From Saprospiraceae bacterium (lineage in GTDB: Bacteria; Bacteroidota; Bacteroidia; Chitinophagales; Saprospiraceae): 64,000 bases of DNA. Of this stretch, positions 18,893 through 26,767 are shown one piece after another. The notes under the pieces were generated by a model. That model saw only the letters and a list, made by a program, of their open reading frames with translations, was not told the DNA's origin and did no database searches. The position numbers and the translations under genes are program-made. The DNA is taken from NCBI GenBank assembly GCA_013214355.1, contig JABSSL010000082.1:38040-102039 (forward strand), in the 5' to 3' direction. Positions within the stretch are counted from its first letter, which is position 1, and the number at the start of each line of letters is the position of its first letter.

Positions 18893-19231
18893 ATGCATAA
18901 TAAAGAACTCCTCAAAGGTACACTGAAGACCATCATTTTAAAGCTTTTGGATGAAAAGGGGCGAATGTATGGTTATGAGATTACCCAAACGGTAAAGGGT
19001 ATGACCGAAGGACAGATACAGTTGAGCGAAGGGGCCCTCTACCCTACCCTACACAAGTTGGAGGCAGATGGTTTCGTAACCACAGAAAAGGAAAAAATAG
19101 GGAAGCGAGTGAGAAAATATTACTCCCTCACGCCCAATGGCACTAAGGCAGCAGCAGTAAAGGTAGCAGAATTCGAGGAGTTTGTCCGCCTCATTGGATT
19201 GCTACTACACCCTAAAACGAGCATGCAATGA
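18893..19231 (+). CDS. PadR-family transcriptional regulator
   Basis: A 112-residue winged-helix repressor. Family marks are LLKGTLKTIILKLLDEKGRMYGYEITQ (helix 1 to 2), LSEGALYPTLHKLEADGFV (recognition helix and wing), and RKYYSLTPNGTKA. The short C-terminal helix places it in PadR subfamily 2, which typically dimerises and controls a neighbouring efflux or stress operon. An upstream ATG at 18878 lies inside the -7 box, so 18893 is the real start. Its stop overlaps the next ATG in ATGA, so it is translationally coupled to the HAAS-M23 gene. It likely binds the ATACAT-N9-ATGTAT palindromes at 16396 and 18863. Confidence 0.9.
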   Translation: MHNKELLKGTLKTIILKLLDEKGRMYGYEITQTVKGMTEGQIQLSEGALYPTLHKLEADGFVTTEKEKIGKRVRKYYSLTPNGTKAAAVKVAEFEEFVRLIGLLLHPKTSMQ

Positions 19232-19941
19232 TGGTGGAACTCAACGAACAACAGACCGATTTAGTAGAGCAATTAATCAAAGAATCGGAACTCTCCTATC
19301 ACCCTTTTAAAGAAGAATTACTCGATCACTTGTGCAGTGATATTGAAAGCAGAATGGCGGAAGGCAGTGCTTTTCCTACTGCGGTCGCACAGACCTTTGA
19401 TACCTTTCCAAAAGATGAAATTAAAGAGATTGAAGAGCAAATTCTCAATTCAATTAATCGTAAACACGTTATTATGAAAAAGGTATCATTATTAGCTTTG
19501 GCTAGTCTGCTGTTGTGCAGTACTTTTATTTGGGCACATCAACAGGAACCGCCCAGCATGTCTCCATTAGGCCAATCCTTTGAAATTACCAGTGGTTTTG
19601 GACAAAGGATTCACCCTATTCACAAGTACAAAAAGATGCACAATGGAGTAGATTTTCGTGCACCAGAAGGCACACCCGTAATGGCCACTTCCGATGGGAA
19701 AGTGATCAAAGCCGGAGAGACCTACGGATACGGCATTCGCATCATTATCCAACATGATGATTCCTATCAAACACTGTACGCGCAGCTTTCAGAACTTAAG
19801 GTGGAAGAAGGGCAAGCAGTTAAAAAGGGTGAGGTAATTGGTAAGGTAGGAAGTTCTGGACTTTCAACTGCCCCACATTTACATTATGAGGTTAGAAAAG
19901 ATGGTAAAGTCGAAGACCCTGAAAACTATCTACAACCCTAG
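19228..19941 (+). CDS. Membrane-anchored M23 (LytM) peptidase with N-terminal HAAS-like domain
   Basis: A 237-residue protein with three parts. Residues 1-80 form an acidic helical domain (SYHPFKEELLDHLCSDIESRMAEG) of the HAAS type that usually accompanies PadR regulators. Residues about 84-103 are one transmembrane segment (KKVSLLALASLLLCSTFIWA). Residues 110-237 are an M23 metallopeptidase domain with the zinc motif HxxxD (His138, Asp142) and HxH (His217, His219), all intact. The domain should therefore cut peptidoglycan cross-bridges in the periplasm, while the HAAS part faces the cytosol. The ATGA overlap with padR couples the two genes. An internal ATG at the membrane segment (MKKVSLL, about residue 83) could give a secreted form lacking the HAAS part. 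Confidence 0.85.
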   Translation: MMVELNEQQTDLVEQLIKESELSYHPFKEELLDHLCSDIESRMAEGSAFPTAVAQTFDTFPKDEIKEIEEQILNSINRKHVIMKKVSLLALASLLLCSTFIWAHQQEPPSMSPLGQSFEITSGFGQRIHPIHKYKKMHNGVDFRAPEGTPVMATSDGKVIKAGETYGYGIRIIIQHDDSYQTLYAQLSELKVEEGQAVKKGEVIGKVGSSGLSTAPHLHYEVRKDGKVEDPENYLQP

Positions 19942-19953
19942 TTCTAGTTTAAC

Positions 19954-20142
19954 CTAAGGCTGGAGGAAAGTTCCTCGTTTAAGCCTTTCCGTTTTTTCCC
20001 CAGTAGTTTCAAATAGCAAGATTGTAGGTGTGAAATGAGCTTCCCTCCGGACATCCTTTGGGCTGCCCATCCATGTCTCATACCATCTAATTCCATAGTT
20101 TTCGTCCGATAAAACTATTCCCCAGTTTTTGTTTTCTGGCAT
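19954..20142 (-). CDS. Possible small protein or decayed gene fragment
   Basis: An open frame of 62 residues on the minus strand fills the gap between the M23 gene and the next gene. It reads like protein (GIRWYETWMGSPKDVRRE, then FTPTILLFETTGEKTERL). The last part resembles the PT-strand-turn seen near the end of thioredoxin-fold domains, which might mark a remnant of a larger gene. No start context, promoter or terminator supports it. Chance is a real possibility. Confidence 0.22.
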   Translation of the reverse strand: MPENKNWGIVLSDENYGIRWYETWMGSPKDVRREAHFTPTILLFETTGEKTERLKRGTFLQP

Positions 20143-20204
20143 GCGTTGATGATGGGACTGATTCCCTTAGCGCACCAACTAGTCTTTTAATAGGAACCAA
20201 CGAT

Positions 20205-21098
20205 ATGCGACCATTCCTTTTTACTCTGCTTTGTACCCTATGCTTGGGTCAGAGCCATGCTCAAGTCGACTCTCTGCGATACTTTGGGCAAAAGCCACCA
20301 GGCCTAGAGGCAACACTTTTTGCACCTGGAATCATATCAAAACCCGATCGCCACGAGTTTGGAATTACTTTTTCCCGCGCTGGAGATGAGTGCTATTTAG
20401 GGGTAGATGAAGGGGCCAGAAATGTCACGTATGGCTTTCGATTAACAAATGGTACTTGGAGTCACGCGGAGCCACTGTTGCCAGAGGCAGAAGGTAGTAT
20501 TCACGACCCCATGCTATCCTTAGACGATCAAAGACTATACTATATCGGACACGGTACCCGGACTAAAAAACTGGGCGCTAAAGATGCCAACTTATGGTTT
20601 GTGGAAAGGGAGTACGAAGGCTGGGGTAAGCCAACACTGCTAGGTCCAAGCATCAATACCGAAGCCAATGAGTTTTATATCGGCTTGACCGAAAGTGGCA
20701 ACCTCTATTTCGCCTCCAATAAGCAAGCCGCCAAGGATGCAGCCTATAACTACGACATCTATGTCGCCCAGCCTGAAGTCGATGATTTTAAGTCAGCTGT
20801 TCGGCTTCCAGATGCCATCAACTCCAATCGCTATGATGCTGATCCGTTTGTGGCTCCGGATGAATCCTATATGATCTTTGGTTCGGTAAGGAAGGAAGGT
20901 TATGGCCGCGGAGATCTTTATATCAGTTTCAGGACGGAAGCAGGCTGGACACCAGCCCAGAATATGGGCCCTACCATTAACAACGAGAAACATCAGCTCT
21001 GTCCATTTGTGAGTCGTGACGGCAAATATTTCTTCTTTACCAGTGATCAAGATATCTATTGGATAGATGCCAGCATCATCCATACCCTTAAACCCTAA
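20205..21098 (+). CDS. Secreted PD40/TolB-like beta-propeller protein
   Basis: A 297-residue protein with a signal peptide (MRPFLFTLLCTLCLGQSHA). The mature part shows repeated blades with the WD40-like PD40 pattern: DPMLSLDDQRLYYIGHG, NEFYIGLTESGNLYFASNK, ADPFVAPDESYMIFGSVR and CPFVSRDGKYFFFTSD. It probably folds as a propeller in the periplasm or at the surface and binds a protein or glycan partner. It ends 5 bp before the second ABC permease, so the two genes are likely one operon. No enzymatic residues are apparent. Confidence 0.8.
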   Translation: MRPFLFTLLCTLCLGQSHAQVDSLRYFGQKPPGLEATLFAPGIISKPDRHEFGITFSRAGDECYLGVDEGARNVTYGFRLTNGTWSHAEPLLPEAEGSIHDPMLSLDDQRLYYIGHGTRTKKLGAKDANLWFVEREYEGWGKPTLLGPSINTEANEFYIGLTESGNLYFASNKQAAKDAAYNYDIYVAQPEVDDFKSAVRLPDAINSNRYDADPFVAPDESYMIFGSVRKEGYGRGDLYISFRTEAGWTPAQNMGPTINNEKHQLCPFVSRDGKYFFFTSDQDIYWIDASIIHTLKP

Positions 21099-21103
21099 TC
21101 ACC

Positions 21104-23535
21104 ATGTATAAAAGGGCTCTATTGCTAAGTATCAGACAGCTATTGCAGCAAAAAGGCTACGCTTTGGTCCATGTTTTGGGTATTGCTGTGGGCTTCGCCA
21201 GTTGTTGTATCATCGTCTTGTATGTGCAGCATGAATATACCTATGATCGCTTTTTTGAGCGTTCAGCTGACATCTACAAGATGGTTGAGCGTTCTAGCTC
21301 AGCCCAGGAAGATCAAGTCAAAGCCACGGTACCTTATACCTACGCTAGAGTTCTAGAGGACCAATACCCAGAAGTAGAAGTAGCGACCACCATCTCTGGC
21401 CCCTATAACAATCAAAACATCAGCATCCCTATCCCGAATGGCAAAAGGCGTAACTTCCTAGAGAAAGCCGTATTCTTGGCAGATAGTAACTTTCTAAGCG
21501 TCTTCAATTGGAAGCTATTAGCTGGTGATCGGAAAACGGCATTAGTTGCCCCCAATAGCATTGTGCTCACAGAAGCTACAGCCAAGCGATACTTTGGGGA
21601 CATAGATCCACTGGGCAAAACGATCAAGATTGGTCACCGAAACAGCACCGTAACTGCGATCTGTGAAACGCCACCAAAGCATTCCCATTTTGCCTTCAAC
21701 TACCTAGTTTCTTCTTCCACAGTAGCTTGGTATAGTCAAGATGAATTTAGCCTCAGAACTGCTCATTGTTACCTCAAGCTCAGACCCGACATTAAACCGG
21801 CTTCCGTGGCAGCAAAATTCCCTTCCTTGGTAGATCAGTTTTTCTTGCCAGCTATCAAAAAGCTACAAGAAGTGAATGGTACGTACAAAGTAGAGGAAAC
21901 CCCAATACCTAACTATCAACTAAAGCCACTTCACGCGCTTCATCTTGATCCAGACCAAGCAGGTAGCATGAAACCAGCAGGAAATCGACAGTTATTACAG
22001 TTTTTGCTATTGATCGCTGGGTTCATCTTTCTGATGGCTGGCATCAACTATCTCAATCTATCTACGATACAATCCTCTAAAAGAGATAAAGAAATTGCAG
22101 TTAGTAAGATCATTGGAGCTAATAAAGGGCAGATCATGTTACAGTTTCTAATGCGCTCCACTGTCTTGGCTGGCCTCGGAGTAGGTCTTGGGCTAATAGT
22201 GGTCCAAATCGCTCTCCCCTATTTCAATTCTTTCCTAGGAGTGGAACTAAACCTCTGCTGGTCTTGGCTTCATCTAGTTTTCTACACCTTCTTAATCCTT
22301 GGAGTCGGCCTCAGTGCTGGCCTTTACCCCGCTATTAAATTATCCTCCATTGCTCCCATTACGCTTTACAACCCACGAATCAGCAGGAGGATCTCAAAGC
22401 TGAGTGGTCGAGATGCTTTGATGATCTTCCAATTTTCTGTAGCCATCATGCTCCTAATAGCCACTTTTGTCATTCATCAACAGCGATCTCTACTCGCGCA
22501 GAAAGATTTAGGATTTGATCAAGAGGAAGTACTGGTTCTCGAGGGGAGTTTTGCAAGGGACCCTGCCGGCGCCAGGCCTTTCTCAATGCAGTAAAAGAAG
22601 TTCCAGAAGTAAGCGCCAGTACAGGTTCTTTGTGGGTGCAATGTTTCAATAGTTTTATCTATGCAGAGCAATACCAAGGTTTTCAACGCCAGGAACCTGT
22701 CCACTTACACCGTATTACAGTGGGTGATGGCTATACCGAATTATTAGATATCCCGATGATGCAAGGTAGGGGCTTTTCAGTTTTGGAAAATGACTCTATG
22801 GCTGTACTGTTAAATGAGGCAGCAGTTCAGTCGCTTGGATTGGAAGACCCGGTCGGGCAAGCACTGGTAAGAATTACAGAAGATGGGCAAGAGATCTTCC
22901 ACGTAAAAGGAGTAATCCAGGATTTTCATTTTGAAGCATTAGATCACCAGATTAAGCCATTAGTGATACAGAGTAATGAGTATTACCGAGGCAGGATGTC
23001 CTACCTATTGCTCAAACTAATTCCCACTTCAAGCGCACAAACCCTGTCACAGATCGAAGAATTGTGGGAGCATTTCATGCCTGACAAACCTTTTGCCTAC
23101 CGCTTTTTAGATGAGAATCTACAGGCACAATATGAACAGGAAAAACGACTCGGTTACGTATTTGGTATCTACACCTTACTCAGCTTATTTATCTGTGGGA
23201 TGGGGCTCTTCTCCTTGGCTGCCTTTCATATGCAAATCCGACAGAAGGAGGTGGGAATTCGAAAAATTGTAGGCGCTTCAGTAGTCTCTTTACTGCACCT
23301 TTTGTCCAGAACGTATACTCGACTAATTGGTTGGGCTTTACTGTTGGCCATCCCCATCTCTGGACGATTGGCTCAATACTGGCTCGATGCTTTTGCCACT
23401 CGTTTGGAGCTCCACTGGAGTCTTTTTCTGATGCCTGGATTAGCTGTTTTGGTTTTGAGCTATGGTTGTATTGCTTATCAAATCATCCGCTTGGCTAAGA
23501 AATCACCCGTAGAAGCGCTTAGCGTGAACAACTAG
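21104..23535 (+). pseudogene. ABC transporter permease (MacB/FtsX type), split by a frameshift
   Basis: A second long permease, about 810 residues if joined. The first part (21104-22594) has the start MYKRALLLSIRQLLQQKG, a first FtsX unit with SSKRDKEIAVSKIIGANKGQIMLQF, and ends abruptly after EEVLVLEGSF. The second part continues in the -1 frame (QAFLNAVKEVPEVSAS, read from about 22573) and ends with a good FtsX unit (QKEVGIRKIVGASVVSLLHLL). The switch falls between about 22540 and 22575; one missing G in the run GGGG at 22543-22546 would restore the frame. It could be a genuine mutation, a sequencing error or slippage. It follows the PD40 gene by 5 bp. Confidence 0.85.
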
Positions 23536-23551
23536 ATGAGCAAGAACGTGT

Positions 23552-23604
23552 ACAGTGTTCGGATGAGCATCAGATGGCTTTGATTTCCCTCATCCGTTCA
23601 CTGT
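23552..23604. terminator. Long hairpin after the second permease
   Basis: ACAGTG-TT-CGGATGAG (23552-23567) pairs with CTCATCCG-TT-CACTGT (23589-23604), giving 14 pairs with a 2-base internal bulge and a 21-base loop. It lies 16 bp past the stop and probably ends the PD40-permease transcript. Confidence 0.6.
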
Positions 23605-23775
23605 CATGTTTATCAAAAGATATGGTTCTTCGGAAAATCGGGTATTTGACGGAATTCAAAAATGAAATACAGCGCTTTTCTGACCGTTATCGTCAGTGGT
23701 GCTTTTGCCTTTCATTTTAGGATGGTCCAGGAGGTATGCCGGAGCGGGAAAGATATTTTTTCATCTTTTGTTTTA

Positions 23776-23805
23776 GGGGGTAGCACTTTAGTGCTTCCCC
23801 TTTTT
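23776..23805 (+). terminator. Rho-independent terminator on the plus strand, before the ribH end
   Basis: GGGG-(t)-AGCAC pairs with GTGCT-(t)-CCCC, followed by TTTTT (23801-23805). It points on the plus strand, facing the convergent ribH gene. Its plus-strand transcript would be read-through from the permease, or an unrecognised small RNA between 23605 and 23775. Confidence 0.6.
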
Positions 23806-23820
23806 CATTGCCGAGCAACC

Positions 23821-24336
23821 TTAAAAGCCGATCGTTTTCTTGGCACTACTTAATTTCTTTTTAAGCGCAGCCATGCGTAAAGCTGTCACTGCGGCTTCCA
23901 CACCTTTGTTACCATGCTTTCCTCCGGCTCTATCTTTGGCTTGCTCCTCTGTATTAGGCGTTAGCACCCCAAATATGACGGGTTTCCCACTTACCATACC
24001 TAGATTGGCTAGAGCCGTGGAGACCGCATTATTAATGTATTCGTCGTGCTTGGTCTCTCCTTTGATCACACAACCAATGCAGATAACAACATCTGGATGA
24101 TGATGAGCCAAGACAATTTTAGCTGCCGTTGGCAATTCGAAAGTTCCTGGAACCTGTTCCGTGTAAATCTTATCCTCTTTGACTCCATGCTTAGTCAAGG
24201 TATCAAAACAGCCTTCGTATAAAGCATGTGTTATCTCAGCATTCCAATCAGATACAACTATACCCACGGAGAATCCTTCACCACTTGGAATGCTAGCTTC
24301 GTCATAGGTGGAGAGGTTTTTCTTTGCACTTGCCAT
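23821..24336 (-). CDS. ribH: 6,7-dimethyl-8-ribityllumazine synthase
   Basis: A 171-residue riboflavin enzyme that condenses the ribityl-aminouracil with 3,4-dihydroxybutanone phosphate to make lumazine, forming pentamers or icosahedral shells. Family marks are VGIVVSDWNAEIT (N-terminal strand and substrate site), VPGTFELPTAAK, and GCVIKGETKHDEYI with the catalytic His in the KHDEY segment. GVLTPNTEEQAKDRAG lies at the 3' end. Length is usual for the family, with a short Ala/Ser/Lys-rich N-terminus. It lies 107 bp downstream of the TPR gene behind a terminator. No other riboflavin genes are present in the window. Confidence 0.95.
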   Translation of the reverse strand: MASAKKNLSTYDEASIPSGEGFSVGIVVSDWNAEITHALYEGCFDTLTKHGVKEDKIYTEQVPGTFELPTAAKIVLAHHHPDVVICIGCVIKGETKHDEYINNAVSTALANLGMVSGKPVIFGVLTPNTEEQAKDRAGGKHGNKGVEAAVTALRMAALKKKLSSAKKTIGF

Positions 24337-24385
24337 ACTATAATTTCTTTCGCTTGATGATTATTTTAAACAACTTCTATATAAC

Positions 24386-24419
24386 AAAAAAAGGCAAGCA
24401 GAGTTTGCTTGCCTTTTTT
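24386..24419. terminator. Strong bidirectional terminator between the TPR gene and ribH
   Basis: GGCAAGC (24393-24399) and GCTTGCC (24407-24413) with a 7-base loop, flanked by A7 on the left and T6 on the right, so it has a T-run in both directions. Read on the minus strand, it ends the TPR gene transcript. Confidence 0.8.
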
Positions 24420-24443
24420 CTTTATCTGAACTGAAGTAACTGC

Positions 24444-25136
24444 TTATTTAGCTGCTACTCTAGTAATGTACTTGTCAATATCCGTTGCATACGGAGAATC
24501 TGGAAAGTCTGTCTTCACTCGTTCGTAAGAAGCCTTAGCATCCGCCATATTACCATTCTTCTCATATAGCATACCTAGCTTTTTCAAATAATAGGCTGCC
24601 AATACTTCGTTATCCCCAGCATTAATAGCTTTCTTGTAGTTGCTCATGGCATTATCCATCTGATTTAATTCCGATTGGATATCCCCCAAAACACCAAACT
24701 TCATAACGGGTCCTACCTTTCCATCTGGACTAAAGCTCTTCATGTAATCCAAGGCCGCTTCAAACTGACCTAAGTTTAGATAAGATACGCCAGCGTAATA
24801 GTTGGCCAAGTTAGCAGCTTTGGTGCCTCCATAAGAATCAATGATGTCCAAGAACCCAACATAACCACCACCTGGGTTGGTCAATGCCAAAGCAAATGAA
24901 TCGCGCTCAAATTGCTCTTGTGCCTTAAACATCTGCTCCATTGCCTCCTTCTCTCTTGGTGCTTTGTACAGGTTTTGATAAAACAAGTAACCCCCAAGCA
25001 AAAGGATAAAAGCGATTCCCAAACCAAACACCAATCGTTGATTTTTCTCAACAAAACCCTGCGCCTGGTCTTTTACCTCTACAATATCTACTAGCGTTTC
25101 GTCCGCCTTTTTACGATTTGTTTTTCTTCTTGCCAT
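24444..25136 (-). CDS. Membrane-anchored tetratricopeptide repeat protein (YfgM-like)
   Basis: A 230-residue protein. The N-terminal 35 residues are basic (ARRKTNRKK), followed by one transmembrane helix (LVFGLGIAFILLLGGYLFYQ) and an extracytoplasmic helical domain. The latter has TPR pairs: AANLANYYAGVSYLNLGQFEAALDYMKSF, PVMKFGVLGDIQSELNQMDNAMSNYKKAI and AAYYLKKLGMLYEKNGNMADAKASYERVKTDFPDSPYA. Such YfgM-like proteins help periplasmic chaperones and envelope folding. The gene precedes ribH, a pairing often seen in Bacteroidota. A hairpin terminator follows the stop. Confidence 0.85.
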   Translation of the reverse strand: MARRKTNRKKADETLVDIVEVKDQAQGFVEKNQRLVFGLGIAFILLLGGYLFYQNLYKAPREKEAMEQMFKAQEQFERDSFALALTNPGGGYVGFLDIIDSYGGTKAANLANYYAGVSYLNLGQFEAALDYMKSFSPDGKVGPVMKFGVLGDIQSELNQMDNAMSNYKKAINAGDNEVLAAYYLKKLGMLYEKNGNMADAKASYERVKTDFPDSPYATDIDKYITRVAAK

Positions 25137-25341
25137 TACTGCAAACCATTAATTTAGAATAAGTTCTTCTGTCGACCTAGGCCTAAGTTCGCTTTTCGAA
25201 CTTGATGGCCAGCCTTCTTCGGAAACGTCGATTCGTATAAGCAAAAAAACAGCTTAAAAGAATTTCTATACGACATTTCACAGCGCTTTTCGAAAAAGCC
25301 TCGCAAAGATAAACAAATATTGGTACAGCCAAAGAGCCTGC

Positions 25342-25387
25342 CAAAAATAAATCGGGCAAGCAGGACCGAAGTCCACACTTGCCCGAT
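25342..25387 (-). terminator. Terminator after pdhA (minus strand)
   Basis: Read on the minus strand, ATCGGGCAAG (25387-25378) pairs with CTTGCCCGAT (25360-25351). An inner stem GGAC/GTCC closes a 4-base loop, and TTTATTTTT follows. It sits about 50 bp past the pdhA stop and is the clear end of that transcript. Confidence 0.75.
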
Positions 25388-25434
25388 ACTTTCTTTTCAC
25401 TTATGCCGCCAGAAGCAGCAACGGAAGAGAGCTA

Positions 25435-26478
25435 TTAATCCACGATGAATGGATAATCCGCTTGCGTATAGTTATCTTCGAACAGGTCTGCTGGATCTGG
25501 ATACGGAGACTCTTCTGCAAACTTAACAGCCGCATCAATCTCCTTCTTAATCATATCCTTGATAGCAGCAATCTCTTCTGCGGTAGCGATTTTATCTTTT
25601 AGGATTTTACTCTCCGTCATCTTCACTGGATCACGATCCTTATATTCTTGTACTTCTTCTTTTGTTCTATAGCGAGCAGGATCCGAAACAGAGTGCCCTT
25701 TGTAGCGATAAGTACGGATCTCCAAGAAGTAAGGTCCTTTGCCAGAGCGGATATGCTCAACGGCCTTTTTAACTCCTTCATAAACTGACTCCGGGCTCAT
25801 CCCGTCAATCGCTTCGCTAGGCATATCAAAAGCATGTCCTACCTTATATAAGTCCGTAACGTTACTGGTACGCTCCACTGAAGTACCCATGGCATAGCCA
25901 TTGTTTTCACAGATATAAAGTACTGGCAACTTCCAATTCATGGCCATATTAAATGACTCATATAGTGCACCCTGACGAGCAGCTCCGTCACCAAACATGG
26001 TGACACAAAGCTTATCAGTGCCTTTATACTTTTCTGCAAAACCGATACCTGTACCGATTGGAATTTGAGCACCTACAATACCATTCCCGCCGAAGTAGCG
26101 ATGGTCTGCAGAGAAAAAGTGCATCGATCCGCCCTTTCCTTTTACAGCTCCGGTTACTTTGCCAAATAGCTCTGCCATACAGGCATTTGTGGATAATCCT
26201 CGCCCTATTGCTGTACCGTGTTGACGATAAGCCGTTACGATGGCATCTTCAGGAGTGATGGCAGCTTCAATTCCTGCAGCAACAGCTTCCTGGCCAATGT
26301 ATACGTGACAAAAACCTCTCACCTTCTGCTGTCCATACATCAACAACGCACGCTCCTCAAACTTCCTGATCCGGAACATCATTTCGTACCAGTTCAGATA
26401 CATTTCCTTGCTGTAGGTAGGTTTTGACGACTTTCTGCTACGGGTCGTTTTTTTCTTTTGTTCAACCACAGTATCCAT
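25435..26478 (-). CDS. pdhA: Pyruvate dehydrogenase E1 component, alpha subunit
   Basis: A 347-residue thiamine-diphosphate enzyme subunit that decarboxylates pyruvate in the pyruvate dehydrogenase complex. The TPP-binding motif is GDGAARQGALYESFNMAMNW through the ENNGYAM segment. TAYRQHGTAIGRG, GKGGSMHFF and the phosphorylation-loop-like YRYKGHSVSDPARYR are all present, and the length is typical of E1-alpha. The N-terminal 20 residues are basic (EQKKKTTRSRKSSK), an unstructured extension. The beta subunit (pdhB) is not adjacent. The gene is transcribed alone, ends in a terminator, and is divergent from recF. A perfect palindrome lies 18 bp upstream of its start. Confidence 0.95.
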   Translation of the reverse strand: MDTVVEQKKKTTRSRKSSKPTYSKEMYLNWYEMMFRIRKFEERALLMYGQQKVRGFCHVYIGQEAVAAGIEAAITPEDAIVTAYRQHGTAIGRGLSTNACMAELFGKVTGAVKGKGGSMHFFSADHRYFGGNGIVGAQIPIGTGIGFAEKYKGTDKLCVTMFGDGAARQGALYESFNMAMNWKLPVLYICENNGYAMGTSVERTSNVTDLYKVGHAFDMPSEAIDGMSPESVYEGVKKAVEHIRSGKGPYFLEIRTYRYKGHSVSDPARYRTKEEVQEYKDRDPVKMTESKILKDKIATAEEIAAIKDMIKKEIDAAVKFAEESPYPDPADLFEDNYTQADYPFIVD

Positions 26479-26495
26479 TATGATTATAGGTTTTG

Positions 26496-26507
26496 GCGAA
26501 TATTCGC
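26496..26507. promoter_or_regulatory. Perfect 12-bp palindrome before pdhA
   Basis: GCGAATATTCGC reads the same on both strands and lies 18 bp upstream of the pdhA start, in the region shared with recF. It could be a dimeric regulator site, but no regulator is identified and chance cannot be excluded. Confidence 0.35.
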
Positions 26508-26753
26508 AGAAAATTCCACATCTTCATCTTAAAGATAAGGCAATTCTAAGCGAAAGGGAAAAGAAAGACATCCAAAAATAAGCAATAATAAAACTAGGTT
26601 TTTTCTTACTCACTTTCTACGTACCAACTTCCAATTCAACACCTCATCTTTTTTCAACATGCAGCCACAACTGTTACAACACACTTGCACGCCTGCTTGT
26701 TTTGAAGCCGCAAAGAAAAAGGATTTTATGCTGAAAACAAAACCTAATCTTTC

Positions 26754-26761
26754 TACTTTTG
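26754..26761 (+). promoter_or_regulatory. TAnnTTTG -7 box upstream of recF
   Basis: TACTTTTG matches the -7 consensus. The first possible TTG of the recF frame (26759) overlaps this box, so the real start lies downstream, at GTG 26768 or TTG 26795. If 26768 is used, the message would be leaderless (6 bases between box and start). No clean -33 TTTG is visible. Confidence 0.45.
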
Positions 26762-26767
26762 CACGAA

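Noticed and set aside
23662..23853. 63-residue plus-strand frame starting MKYSAFLTVIVSGAFAF
   Set aside because: The start resembles a signal peptide, but the frame runs through a terminator hairpin and into the antisense end of ribH.
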